Of a DNA stretch of 64,000 bases, positions 1-11,919 are shown in pieces (the first letter of the stretch is position 1; each line of letters begins with the position of its first letter). The DNA is taken from NCBI GenBank assembly GCA_002749535.1, contig MZZL01000406.1, positions 739,075 to 803,074 on the forward strand, read 5' to 3'. The DNA is from Apophysomyces variabilis. Taxonomy: Eukaryota; Mucoromycota; Mucoromycetes; Mucorales; Mucoraceae. The notes beneath the pieces are model-generated. The model was not told the origin of the DNA and searched no databases. It saw only the letters and a program-made list of their open reading frames with translations. Position numbers and translations under genes: made by a program.

Positions 1-37
<37 letters not shown>
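1..37. repeat. (AG)n microsatellite
   Basis: Uninterrupted AG dinucleotide run at the window edge, so its true length is unknown. Confidence 0.95.
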
Positions 38-41
<4 letters not shown>

Positions 42-493
42 AAGGATGGCATTATTTCTTGCTGGCATTCTTTCATATTATGTTATGGGTTTAGAGCAAG
101 ACAGATATGCATAAAGATGAGTAATGATTTGATAATGTAAAGTAGTACGTTAAAAGATAAAATTCTATACACATGTACGATTGCCATTTATTCATCATAT
201 ACAATTATTGCTGTGAGCAAGTGATGAATTGCGCTGTAAAACTTTCTAAGGATGGATAAACATTCCGGCGCGTCCCTCGCCAATGTAGTTATGAGTGAAC
301 GAAAGGTTTACCGGCTGGTATATGTCGATGTAAGGAAAACGGATAGGCCTGGAGAAGGGATACTTCATTTCCTTCTTTCCCTATCTTCTCGTGCGGTAAT
401 GCAATATGAGCTGGTTTAGCCAACCAACAACCCGAAAAGCAAGATGGAAGGATATCGTTATTTGTTGTATATAGTGTAAGAAGAACATGTTGT
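38..493. other. intergenic, 3' flank of PPR gene
   Basis: AT-rich sequence with no coding pattern that I can support. It must hold the 3' UTR of the minus-strand PPR gene. The short minus ORF at 289-510 overlaps the PPR stop codon and looks like a shadow. Confidence 0.6.
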
Positions 494-2020
494 CTATGAT
501 TGGAACCCACGGTTTTCCGCCTGTTGGATGACGCTCATCGTTTGTTGAGTCGGTTGAATGCCAGCAGCCTTCATTTCTTCGTAGACTTCCTTCACCTTAT
601 CAAAGCGACCAGCCTTACCCCAGGCACGCATCACAATGGTATATAATACGACATTGAGTTCAATGCCGCTTCGTTTCATTTGTTCCAGGATACGCGAGCA
701 TGTATCGGGATCGGGAACGAAGGCATGAGAAAGCATAATCACCGAATAGGTTACTACGGTCGGTTTCACGCCTTGTTTGATCATGTCCTGATAGACCTGC
801 CCAACCATCTGCACGGCATCACGACGTAGAAACGCCCGCATAAAGGTGGTGTATGTGTAAACGTTGGCGCCAGAGAATAATGGTGTCGATTGCTTTGTTT
901 TAAGTGATTCAAGATAATGATTGTAATACGTTTCGGTAGTTACGAGATCGGCAGAACCAAGAATTGCATTCAACATAACATTCCGTGTATGTGCAGTTGG
1001 CATGATTTTAGTCTTTCTCAAATTGTCTTCAAAGAACCGTCGGAATAACTTTATCACATGCTCATTATCATGGTGTTTAACATGGATTCCCATCAATGTG
1101 GTCGCAATGACAGCATTGACGTCGATCCCTTTCCGTTTCATGATATCGTACATTCTCCACGCTTGATCCACTTGATTCTCCTGGCCTAATCCATGTATCA
1201 TAATGGCGTAGGTATAAACATCTGGGTCCAATCCTGCGTCTCTCAGTCTTTCCCAGAACGTAACGGCAGTGTCGATATCGAGTTGTCTTACGGCATGGTG
1301 CATCATGATGTTATAGGTTGTCAGTTCTGGTTTGATTTTTTGTTTCATCATTTCACGGAAAACGGCTTCTGCACGCGTCACATCGGCCGTACGCATATAA
1401 CCGTCAATCATGCTGCTGTAGGTATAGACATCAGGTTTGATTCCGTTCATTTTCATCCGTTTCAGCCATCTCTTAGCACGATCCATGTCAGAATTCTTGG
1501 TGAAGCCGTTGATAATCATGGTATAAGCATATTTCCTCGGTTTGATACCGCTCTTTTCCATTTCCCTTAGGTATTTGATAGCTTTATTGATCATACCGTC
1601 GTTGATGGTAAATGCAATGCATCGGTTATAGTCCTCTTCCGTTCGCGGTTTCCGCTTTGGTTGCTTGAACATCCAGCCAGTCACAGCTATCACCTTATTG
1701 CCTCCTTCGGATTTACGCAGAATGGTCTTTTTCCGTGCTTTTGAGCCACGAGTATTATTTACTAGTTTCATCTCTTGTTGCGCTTGTTGCACTATCTCAT
1801 CTGTGAACATTTCTGATCTCCCCTCAGTCGCTTTCAGATGGGCTGCTTGCGTGTACAGCCGCCTCTGACGGCAATGGTGGCCACATGTAAACAAACTACA
1901 AGATTTATGCCTGTCCAAACCTTTCCAGGACACCGCCAGCGGTCGATGACATTTCGAAGGTTGAAGCGATGGGTTTGCCAATGTCATTGGGCGGGAAATA
2001 ATGGCACGAATAACGTCCAT
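494..2020 (-). CDS. pentatricopeptide repeat (PPR) protein, probably mitochondrial
   Basis: Single-exon gene of about 508 residues. From about residue 125 to the end it is a series of roughly nine 35-residue helical repeats with classic PPR signatures, such as YTYSSMIDGYMRTADVTRA and VYTYAIMIHGLG, each ending in a GIKPD-like turn. PPR proteins bind organellar RNA, one base per repeat, and act in RNA processing or translation, usually in mitochondria. I chose the ATG at 2020 over the one 13 codons upstream (2059) because the chain then starts MDVIRAIISRP, a basic amphipathic stretch that fits an import presequence; either start is possible. The RNA target cannot be read from the sequence. It stands alone, with transposon relics behind it. 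Confidence 0.9.
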   Translation of the reverse strand: MDVIRAIISRPMTLANPSLQPSKCHRPLAVSWKGLDRHKSCSLFTCGHHCRQRRLYTQAAHLKATEGRSEMFTDEIVQQAQQEMKLVNNTRGSKARKKTILRKSEGGNKVIAVTGWMFKQPKRKPRTEEDYNRCIAFTINDGMINKAIKYLREMEKSGIKPRKYAYTMIINGFTKNSDMDRAKRWLKRMKMNGIKPDVYTYSSMIDGYMRTADVTRAEAVFREMMKQKIKPELTTYNIMMHHAVRQLDIDTAVTFWERLRDAGLDPDVYTYAIMIHGLGQENQVDQAWRMYDIMKRKGIDVNAVIATTLMGIHVKHHDNEHVIKLFRRFFEDNLRKTKIMPTAHTRNVMLNAILGSADLVTTETYYNHYLESLKTKQSTPLFSGANVYTYTTFMRAFLRRDAVQMVGQVYQDMIKQGVKPTVVTYSVIMLSHAFVPDPDTCSRILEQMKRSGIELNVVLYTIVMRAWGKAGRFDKVKEVYEEMKAAGIQPTQQTMSVIQQAENRGFQS

Positions 2021-2499
2021 AATTACAGACTGGCGAAAGTATAGATGCCTTGTCTGCATTACTGTCTTCCGAGGGAACTCACGCGTAAGGGGTGTGTAGG
2101 GGAGAACGGTGGATATAGTAGAGGACAGGAAGGCAATAAAAAAACAACAGGCGGAATTAATTGCACCCCTTGCGCGTCATCATCATTGTGACTATTATTT
2201 CTTTAGCAAAAATCGAATGATTTTGATAGCTTTGTGGTTGTCCTACCGTCTTGTCCATCCCTAAGAGCGTTACTGCCTTATGATCATATTGGGGAGACAC
2301 ATGGCTTGAAGCTGTTTGATGTGATTACACCTTTTTAAACTTCATAGCAGATTAAAATATATATATAAGTCCAATTGAAGTTTGGAACATTATATTAAGC
2401 TCTTCCCAAGAGGGCATCGTAGAGAATAAAGCTCTCTACAGAAAAATTCTTAAGTTTAAAGACAAAACCAAAGATATAGCTCAATACAACGAATAGAAA
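2021..2499. other. intergenic, 5' flank of PPR gene
   Basis: No coding pattern seen. It should contain the PPR promoter (minus strand). Confidence 0.5.
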
Positions 2500-3480
2500 C
2501 ATTCAGATGGAGGCCTTTAGCAGAGTTTCTATGCGAACACTACACTAGAAAATCAATTAGCGTGACGTCATAATAATTGCATGACCGAATATCCAATAAG
2601 CCGATCCGTAGTTCTCTTGAACATGCCAGAATGAAGGCCTTAGTTGATGTCTGCAGCAAAAATGGCCGAGCGGATCCAGAAAATAATTAGAAGCGCGAAT
2701 GACCTACCCACAAGTGTATCCGCAGCTTTTAGTGCATTTCTTCTGATAGTCGGTTTGACCTTGGACCAAAATTCTTTAATTGAATGTAGAAACGGGAAAT
2801 ATGACGGTAAGTAAATTAGGCTTTAGTCCTAGTATCAATCATATTACGAAAAGGCACCGGTGTATATAGCAGTGCCCCATTATCATCACGGTATAATGAC
2901 CTTTTCTATGATGTTATTCCAGATCGTCTCTGACATTGGATATATAACGCAGGAAGTGCTCCGTTCGTGTACCAATCCGACCATTAACTGTTTTCTATTA
3001 AGCTTTCTCTTTCTGGTCACAGGTGTAGTCTGAGGCTTTGTTAAAGATGTGCAGAGCCTTCTGCTGCTGTCGCTTTCAAAGAACGGCTAAATTTCTTTCA
3101 CTGTGCAAGTTGAACTCAGCTTCATCGATAAGAAACATAGTACTTAGTGAAGTGCAACACTCGCATCTTTTCGCCATCCTTCAATCTTCTTTTTTTGCAA
3201 GGCTATTACTCCGTTAGATTTTCTTACAAAGCCTCCTCTAAACTCCAGCCGATTGTCTTTCTTTATCATGATTATATGTTCGGATATTAATGTTAAGCGG
3301 TTCGGACATTTATATATATTATATATAATGCTTCTTCTGCTGTTCGGAATTTTCAATCATCAACCAAACAGTTTTTCTGGTTGCTTTGCCACGTCTTCTA
3401 TAAGAGTCTCTCGTTCTAGCTTAAGCCACCTGTTCATGCTACAGCCGCGCATATGGCCTGTTAAATTTCCCAATCTCTAG
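2500..3480 (-). mobile_element. decayed IS630/Tc1-like DDE transposase relic
   Basis: Conceptual minus-strand translation shows broken pieces of an IS630-Tc1-mariner transposase in the expected order. First RRRGKATRKTVW near 3395, then the first catalytic block FLIDEAEFNLHSERN near 3130, then NGRIGTRTERFLRYISNV near 2960, then a block resembling FWSKVK near 2780 and a C-terminal tail towards 2560. The pieces lie in different frames and are broken by stops and shifts, so no protein can be made. I did not resolve terminal inverted repeats or a TA target duplication. The family call comes from recalled motifs; the ends are approximate. Confidence 0.7.
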
Positions 3481-4656
3481 CATTAACAACAAAAAATGCG
3501 GTATCTGCCACTGTAGGCATACGCACAAAGGTATTGTTTACATAACTACTACTTCCCGGTCCTCCTTCACCCAAAATAGTCACATATGCAGAGGCAATTC
3601 TGCCCACCCGTTTCGTTTATGGATTCAGATATATCAATGTCAAATGAGGCAAAAGACATTTGATGGAGCAACCTTTAGACTCCATGCAATTGCATAAGTC
3701 TTTCGTCGTTGAAATATACTGTGAGCGGCTGTTAAATTGTAGTTTCTTTGATAGAGGCAATGGACAAAGCAGTAACAGTATTCGTGAAGAAGAAAAGATT
3801 TTTCATTGGGTATATCAATTGTGGAATTTCTATTTAATCATAGCAAAGAGGTTGTCTCTCGACTCAACTGATGCTATGGTTTATAAGAGTACAAGTAAAT
3901 CAACCAGTTTTTGACATTAGCAGAGAACGCTGTAGGTGGAACCCTCGTCTGACTTTGAGTTGTTTTTCATTGATTTAACGGCTTGGAGCAGAAAGCAAGA
4001 AAAATTTGCTTTGAACTTGCTGTGAGCGTTTTCGTACGCATTTACAACGTCGTTGAAGTCATTTAATTGAATCTTTCCATGGTGCAACAGCACAAGCTTG
4101 GCTAGTGTCTACGTAAAATACGACGCGACTTTCTTCTCAGATTCCTGAGAGCTTCCAAATCCACGCGGCACGTCGCAGTATGTGAAACTACCACACGGAC
4201 AGTGTAAGTTATTGTCGAACCCTGTTAGAGTGTCACAATACGTGCAACGTGAATAGATGATGGAAGGCGCTCATCAATTGGCATATTATACTTTTATGTG
4301 GGTTGTATATGATACGATCCTTGAGCGCGTCCTCTTTCAGTGCACGATACATGAATAACGTAAAAGTAACTAATTCATTTCATCTAACGCAGCTTACATA
4401 AACTTATACGCCCCTGGTCACACAAACACATTGATCTTGGAATCCATAATTGCAGAACCGGTCATCGAAGCATTCCCAGTTGTGGTTCCGATTACCAGCT
4501 TCCATCTGCATCTGGAACAACGTCTCAAACCATATTTTGCATTCCATATCGGGAGAAACACTCGTGATGCTTCTGCGTGTCGGTCAATCTGCATACTTCT
4601 ACTACTGTATAAATTATCGCTGTTATGACAAGGACAAGTTTTATCACCTTGAATAA
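3481..4656. other. non-genic, probably more transposon debris
   Basis: Several short ORFs on both strands, none with a recognisable domain. The minus stretch at 4418-4669 contains scattered Cys/His residues but no clear finger. It lies between two transposase relics and may be part of the same insertions. Confidence 0.4.
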
Positions 4657-5375
4657 TCAAATTCTCCAAGAGGTTAGTGAAGGCAGCAACGCCGGGTAAA
4701 GTCGAGATTCCATATTGAACGCTTGTTCAATATCGCTTGACGGTTCGCCGTACGGACATAGTCTATCAGGCAGTGCTGGCAGACATGAGTTCCGCATGGC
4801 CACACCCAAAGATGCTCCAATGGTGGACTTTATCCCAATGGTCTCTGTGGTCGATGGCTGAAATAATGCTGAACGATTTGGACATTTATACCTATGATTA
4901 GCGCTATCTCCTTTGGTGTTCACCCTTATATCAATCACTAAATCAAACAGCTTTTCAATTTGCTGCGGAGTACACTGTCTGTATGGTCCTCTTGCTCTAG
5001 CATTAGTCACCTGTCCAAGCTCTCCTTGCGTGCAAGACTTTTTTTTGGAAAGTGAACAAGATTTGCTAATCCTCCCTTTCAGAGCCATCAAAGGATAAAA
5101 ACCTGTATCTTCCATTGTATCCGTATGCAGAAAGGGTACCGCTTTACATTAATATTTATCCGCCATGCTTCACTCAAAATTGCAGCATTTAAACGAGGCA
5201 GCTCTGCCAGTTTATATGGTTCATCATCCTCGGGCATGTTCAAAGTCAAATGGGGTATTCTGTCAGCCCACTTTCCCAAATTGCAAGGTATGGACCAGCA
5301 GACTTGAATAGAACGTTTAAAGCATGTTGTCCGGCTGAGCCTAAAACGATTGCTTTTTTGAACCTTGTGACACAT
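4657..5375 (-). mobile_element. second IS630/Tc1-like transposase relic (N-terminal HTH part)
   Basis: The minus-strand frame near 5000-4870 reads TPQQIEKLFDLVIDIRVN, the first helix-turn-helix of IS630/Tc1-type transposases, followed by a degenerate second helix region. The upstream piece (5375-5100) runs into it in another frame with a residue pattern that I do not recognise. No catalytic DDE block follows in the same orientation, so this is a truncated copy. It is probably separate from the relic at 2500-3480, which has the catalytic half, although one element split by later insertions is also possible. Confidence 0.55.
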
Positions 5376-5790
5376 AAGTTTTGCCTAATGCTATAACTAT
5401 CTATCCGGGAAATGAGAACCTGAAGTCACTGCAAGTTCTTTACAGTTAGAATTCAGTACAGAGAGACTTGAGAGGCAATCTTTGTTTCGGACATTGTATA
5501 CATGGAGTTGCTTTACTGTAGTTTGAACAAGTCCGAAACAATATAACAGATATCAAGTAAATGGAAGATCACCTTCCTTTTGCATAGACGGACTGCATCA
5601 ATTAAATAGAATTCATCGGCGTGCAGTAACTTTTTGCAACGGTGGGTCAGAGATCTCCGTTTACTTAACTTTCCCTGCTCGTCAAATGACATGCAGCAGT
5701 AGTTTCAGCTGAGGTGACTGCGTCGTTCTTCATTTTCTATGCGACTGAGTCTTGGCCAAGCCCCGTCGGCATTTCTCGGCTTTTTTGACC
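5376..5790. other. intergenic, promoter side of the I78 gene
   Basis: No coding pattern. It lies upstream of the I78-like inhibitor gene. Confidence 0.5.
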
Positions 5791-6104
5791 ATGTTTCCAA
5801 GAGTTCCAGGACAGGGAGATGAGACTGGAGGTTGGGCTGACAAGCTCTGTGGCAAGACAGTCATTGGCGACGATGAAGAAACATCGCTTTCTCCGGATGA
5901 GGTACACTTGAATTACCTACAGTGTGTCCTAACCTCGGGTTTCTGTCGTCATTCTTCTTTCTTTAGTTCGTACGGCCAAAGGATTTGCCAGCACCTCATC
6001 GGCTCTTGAAGCCCAATGCTATGATGACAATGGATTATAACCCATCCCGTCTCAATATTCGGTTGGATAAATTAAAAAGAATTATCGGTGTCCATTATGG
6101 ATAA
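5791..6104 (+). CDS. small I78-family protease inhibitor-like protein
   Basis: Two exons, 5791-5901 and 5967-6104, joined in phase 0 by a 65-nt GT-AG intron, give 82 residues. The N-terminal half contains WADKLCGKTVIGDDEE and the C-terminal half contains PKDLPAPHRLLKPN followed by DYNPSRLNIRLD and an IGVHYG end. That is the layout of inhibitor family I78 (the potato inhibitor I-like fold): Gly-Lys near the start, a reactive loop region, then the conserved R-L-N-I strand. The family inhibits serine proteases, often subtilisins, and fungal members are usually cytosolic and small. No signal peptide is visible. The upstream in-frame TTG at 5752 is not needed. The intron hides the homology, because neither exon alone is long enough to be convincing. 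Confidence 0.8.
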
Positions 6105-6272
6105 ATTACGTTTGACTTCTTTCTTTTTTAATTATGAAAATGTCCGTAAAGATAATAATAAATGTTGATGATGATCATGATGACGAAGAAAGTATTTACT
6201 ACAAATGTACAATGCTTTTAGATAGGGAAAATAAACGATGAGAAACAGGAAAACAAAACAAAAAGGACATAA

Positions 6273-9200
6273 TTAGTCCTGCATCCAATCATTGCACTTC
6301 TTGATCCATTTGTTCAGCAGTCTGGAGAAATCTCGCACCAGGAAGCCACAAACGATTCTGCTCAGAGAGTCGCTACACATCTGCGTCGTTTGTATAATGC
6401 GTTTGCAAAGCATAGTTTTGTCTGGAGAACCCTGGTCAAGTATGTTGACGTAGTGTGTGTGCCAATGATCTAAGAGATCGAGATTGTTACATTCACAAAT
6501 TAAGCCTGTACTAAAGTGGTTACTACTTACCGAGTAGTTGTACCAAATCGAGTAGTTCCACGAGAGTGTAGATATATGTGTTATATTGATCATCCCTAAA
6601 GCCATTTATAATTAATAAGAGTTTAAATGCAGCCTGAATGAAATATATTATCACTTACGATGACTTTGATGATTCCAGTCTCATCCGTTCCACTGATTTG
6701 CTCAATTTGCTACCCCAAATAGCGATCGTCTGAAGAACAAACAGGCTCAAAGTTAAATCTTGTTAATTTGAATCAATCTAGACGTACTACAAAACGCTAC
6801 TTACGTGAGATGATTTCCTGGGTTGCGTACTGTCGGAGATGGTTGTGGCCCCACCATCTTCGTCGCTAGTCCGTGTGATACCCAGCTTTTTGGAAAAACT
6901 ATAATGGATCTGTTCCAGTATACGTTCCAGACCACTTAACTCCGTATAAGCACTAGACATGTTATCAAAATCTGTACGCGCTTTCATTGGTTTCAACGCA
7001 ATCAATAAAAGTCTGCAGGTCTCTATTTTGGCATCCAGGGCCGGTAATCGTACACCAGATTGGAACCTTGAAAAAAAAAGTTCCATGATGAACGAAAAGT
7101 TCAAGAAAAGAGAAAAAAGGAGTAATGTAGGGTTTGAGTTTATCTTACCAGAATTCTTTGGGAATATGCAATCGTCCAGTAACAAAACCGCCTTCCTTCA
7201 TACTTTGTCGTAATCGATCCATAAGATCGAAGTAGTTTATGGGTTGTCCGGTAATTTGATTTGGAGTGGGAGTGGCCAGAATCGTGTCAGCGTCGGATTT
7301 CAAATGCGTCGCGCCGAAGCAGGAGGATGACAGTTGGTGAGTCTTGTCTTTAGTTAAAGCACCCTGGACCAAGGAGGGTACGGCTCCACTGAATAAGGAG
7401 CCTCGACGCGGAGCAAGTGTATGGGGTTCGGTTGGTGGAGGTCGAGTGTGGGGCGGTGAATCGGGAGATTTCATGGAATCATGACTATTGCTGCGAAGAC
7501 GGAGTGAACTAGTACTGATCTGTAATGAAGGCAGACCCACAAGGCCATGACCCTGTTTGGACTGTTTTGCTCGTCGTTTAGTGGTGGAGGAAGGAGAATT
7601 GTTTGATTTCCAAAAGCTTCCTAAAGAAATACTGGAGCCTTGAGAGCGCAAACTATTAGGTGGTTGTGGTAGTTGCTCTTCTTTTAAGGACGATACACTT
7701 GTAGAAGCGGAAAGACTGCCAGAACCTGATTTTGGTAGGGCAAGTCGATCCAAAGCTGAAATGCTGTGTGTTCTCGGTGGAGGAAGAAAGGGATCTTTCT
7801 TAAGGGAAACGGGTATCGGGATGGTATCGCTTATTCTATCAAGTTGGGGATCGTCAGAGGGAGGGGCCATGACGGAATGCCAATTGTCTTCCATGGGAAT
7901 CAAATGATTCATGGGAGAAAAGAACATGTCGTTAGGATTGTCCTGGTAAACGATAGTTGAGGAATGGAGGAGTAGGTCATCGTACGGTGGCTCTCTCGCG
8001 GGGTCTGGTACTACCTGTTCGGTTGTTTCCAGCAATAAATCTGCAGCAGTTGTTGAACGGAAATCGAAATAATCGTCTTTGGGAGAGGGCATGAGATTCA
8101 AAGGTAGTACAGGTTGTTGGCTTTCGGATGTTGGTTTGTCGGTGAGATCAGTTGAATAACGTTTTTTCGCACTGCCTTTTTGTTTCCGGGATGTTTGGAG
8201 AGGAGATGGAGCTATGAGTACGGCATAAAAAGAGACATCGACAGGCATGTGTTTGGCAGGTGGCAAACAACGTTATGACTTACCATTTTGTCTCCAAGGC
8301 ATGGAGGGTCTGTTAATAGAGATGATCGGCGTACTCCTTGATGGCTTTGGTGGCGATAGTAATGAGATTGGGACGGTGGGTTTGTTGGATCGGGTTAAGG
8401 ATCGTTTGGCAAACATGGAGGCGAAGATGGAGTTGTGGGGCTTATTTTCGGTAAGTCCATCGGAGGAGGAGGTGGAGACAGAGACCGGTGTCGGAGGTTG
8501 TGATAGTTCATGCGATGTTTTGGCGTCGTTGACCAGAGATGGCGGTCGTTCACTCGGTGTCCTACTTCTCGATGATGGATGAGAACGCCAACTGTATGTG
8601 ATTTCTTCGGCTATGCAATGAAGCATTGATGACTTGTTGGATAAATAGTGGATACGATCAATGTATGACTCGTACTACAAGAGAACAAAAAGAGAGAGAG
8701 AAAGAGAAAAAAGAGAAAGAAAAAGGAAAATAAGAATGCTTCCGACTTTTAGTGTCCTTTTCCACACTATACTTTTTTTTACATCCGAGAATTAAGCGAT
8801 TATTTTGTTCGGTCCTTTTCACCCTTTTCCCCTGGGGTTTTTGTTCCGATACATCTTCAGCCCTATCCGGATGGCACATTAAACCTCGCTATCGCTCCCT
8901 TTGCCGCTCCTAAATTGTCCCATTCTCTCCTCTTTATCTTTGTCTGTCCATATCTGTCCTTACTTGTTATGCAGCCAAAAACCTCAGGGGAATAGAATCG
9001 AGAAAATCAAAAAAAAAAATAGAAATAGAGAAAGATACATTACAGTTTTCTTTAACCTTAGACAATCTTCTTTTCCACCGGTGCTTTCAATCACTTGCCG
9101 CAATAGATTCGCTGCCTCACCATATCGTTCCATAGCCTCTTTCACATTGCCTACCGAATCGTGTTCCACTGCCAAACTTGCTTTTTCAAGAGCCGACTCG

Positions 9201-9316
9201 AGCCATACCCTACACGATGCACTGAAAGTATCCTTCCCTTCCCGAAAAAGGCTAAAACTTTCCATTCCGCCTTTGGATGTATGAATGGGAAGGTCAATGG
9301 TGAAAGAATGATGCAT
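6273..9316 (-). CDS. MIT-domain protein with conserved C-terminal helical domain
   Basis: Seven exons, all in frame: 9316-9044, 8674-8284, 8211-7149, 7066-6805, 6729-6659, 6595-6531, 6469-6273; about 773 residues. The first two exons encode a MIT domain (VGNVKEAMERYGEAANLLRQ, later YIDRIHYLSNKSS), a three-helix module that binds tails of ESCRT-III proteins. A long Ser/Pro-rich linker follows. The last five exons form a conserved domain with FDLMDRLRQSMKEGGFVTGR, PALDAKIETCRLLLIALK and YTLVELLDLVQLLDHWHTHY. I associate this layout with a poorly studied fungal family and cannot name a function; endosomal or membrane-trafficking work is inferred from MIT alone. Intron 1 (369 nt) is far longer than the others and holds a GA-rich tract (8682-8730). 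The start is uncertain: the ATG at 9265 is also possible. Confidence 0.8.
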
Positions 9317-11919
9317 AGGATGAGAGGTTTTGTCTTTTAAAATGCTTTTTTTTGTGACCGAATTAATCTTGTGTCTGGACCCCTTCTTGTCTTCACGATT
9401 ATGATATTTATAGTGAGGTTTATTGTTCAGTCGGAAGGAAAGCCAAAAAGACGCAGGGCCCAGACAGGGTGTAGTATTAACACACACTGAGAAGGGGAAG
9501 GAAGGGGAGGGAGGGAAGAGTAAAGGGAAAAGGAAAACGGGTAGGTTGGCCCCAGAATTACCGGTCGTGGCTTGTCTCGCATACACACACACACTCTCTC
9601 TCTGTTACTTACGTAGTTGCCACTGTGGAACCAACCATCTCTATTGCTTTTTTAGGATCGTTTATCCGTACAGAGTTACGTGACTTTATCGCTGCAAACA
9701 GAACGGTTGGGTATCTTAGTTTTTATTTAATCTCTTTTGTGTGGGTTGCACAATGGCCAATAGTTTCATCTGCTTTATAAAACATAGATCCACACAGTCA
9801 GAGAAATTTTTAAACTTTACATTAGTATTACGATGTGGAGTCAAAGCTTATTCCAAATTCAATTCGGCACTGGCCGATTCTCTCGCGCGAACCTATCTCC
9901 TATGATAGGCGTATCTAATTAAAAACGATCCAATGTTCTTGTTTTTTTAATACTTTTCATCCGACATATCCAGCCGGTAAATTCGTAAAAAAATTGGAGG
10001 GCAAAAGAAGAGGAAAGACCATATGCATTCTTCATATCTAAGCATGGACCCTGCAGTAAACAATACATAATAATAACCAGTTACCGTTGGCCCCTACACT
10101 CATGCGCTTCTTTTCTTCTTATCGATGATAACCATGGTTTTATCCGCATGGTAAAGCTGAGTTATATTTTGTGTCCTTGCCAACTTAATCTTCTTTGCTT
10201 TGACTGAAACTACATCCACCTAAACTGGGAAGCAACTAAGGAAGGAAAAACCTTCATCCATGGAAGGGGGTATAAGAGGTTGCATCATTGAACAATTTAG
10301 GGATTAGTGAAACGAAGAGGAGAAACAAAAAAGGGCGCACAGAGAGCGAAACAGAGAAGACAAACGCCCCCATCTTTGTCATGCGGCATGTGAACAGCTT
10401 CGTGTCAGTAAAAGGCTCATGCCCTTTCTAACCCAATCTCTGGATCAATCTATTTCTTTGTTTCTTTCTTCTTATCAACGAATTCCGGGGCCATTCGGTT
10501 GGATGCTATTCATATTCGAAATGGAAATCCATCATTACAAAAAATACAAAGCCCTACCGATTTCATGTTCAGCCTTGTTTATTTCAGTCAAGGGAGATAG
10601 AAAGGATCAGATAAAATCAGACAAACTTGCTTTGGACCATAAAGTTCCCCCAAAAAAAGATAAAAGAATTTTGGCGCAAAAAAAGGTTTCTTTACTCGTT
10701 CATACTATACCTTAGAGCTCAATGTTATTTTTCTTGTTTGGGTAGGGCGTGAAAAGTCTTGGTTGCCCTTTTAGGAAGGCTGGTCATGCGCTTCTTTTTG
10801 TCTGAAGCAAAAAAAACCTTAACTCACTTTTTTTTGGAAGCTATCAAAAAGAATGGATAAAAAAAAAGCTCCATTGTGTAATAACAATAATAATGCAATA
10901 TAAAAATTTGCCATGGTGCGGTGTGATTTTACTATGGTAGCCACAGTAACATTGACGAACTTTCGCCATTTCTTCGGGGTTGACTTTGTCATGGTAACAT
11001 TACCGAATGTTTTGTATCCTTTTTTAATTTTTTTATTTTTATTACGGACCAAGAACAAACCACTAAGCCATTAACGACGTAGTTGTTCTCAAGTGGATAA
11101 TGCTAATTAGATAAAACAAACTCCATTTTTCCCCTGGGAAATGAACCGTTTTTCCGTGATGCGGAGTTGTATTCATTCTCTCAGACCAAAGTCCAGCGGG
11201 AAATGAAGGATTATGGGTAAGATAGGATTTGAAACTAAGACGGGGAAGTCACTGATGAAAAGCATACTCACGGATAAATTAAAGAACAATGAGCACGGTG
11301 AGGGATTTTTATAAGTTGGATTGCGTATAGAAAGACAAATGCAAGATGAAAAAGGATTTTAAAGAAAAAAAAAATGAAATTTTCAAAGATCGTCGGTTCA
11401 TGGGATTAGCAGATCAGAAAACTCTAAATTAAGCTGTGGGAATGCGTCAGATGGATTTGACCAATGAAGTCTCATCACCGGGTCGCCAAATACTATAATT
11501 TTTTTCCCTTTCCGCCCGCTTTTCGATCATTCGCAGGATATACCTAAATTAATACAATCAAAGCGTGATTGGTGAGGCCGTCTTTGTCCTCTTGCCAATG
11601 AAAAAAAAAAAAAAAAGGAGAGATAGACACTACAGAACAAAACACTGTAGAAAAAGAGAAAGAGAGGGTTTAAAATAATATTACCAACAAAGCCCGCTAT
11701 CATCTCACTGTTTTCCTTTCTTTCCTTTTTTTTTTGTTTGTCAAACGAAAAGGGAAAACCTCACCTGTTCGGTAAATCCAAAAAAAAAGTTTAAGATCCA
11801 TTGGGGACATTAAAGAAGCAGAAACTTTGTGTTCTTTTTTATCTCTTTCTTTTTTATATTTTGTATTTATTTATTTCCATACTTCTCTTCATTTTTCCTT
11901 TTTCTTCACTTAACTTTGA
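9317..11919. other. long intergenic region upstream of the APSES gene
   Basis: 2.6 kb between divergently transcribed genes. It is AT-rich, with many A or T homopolymers of 8-16 nt (for example near 11605 and 11730). The ORFs here (10419-10715, 10819-11058 and others) are low-complexity and match nothing I know. A long regulatory upstream region is common for developmental StuA-type factors, but I could not pick out individual sites. Confidence 0.5.

Noticed and set aside
10419..10715. 98-aa plus-strand ORF in the APSES upstream region
   Set aside because: No domain, lysine/phenylalanine bias from A/T homopolymers, no splice continuity.
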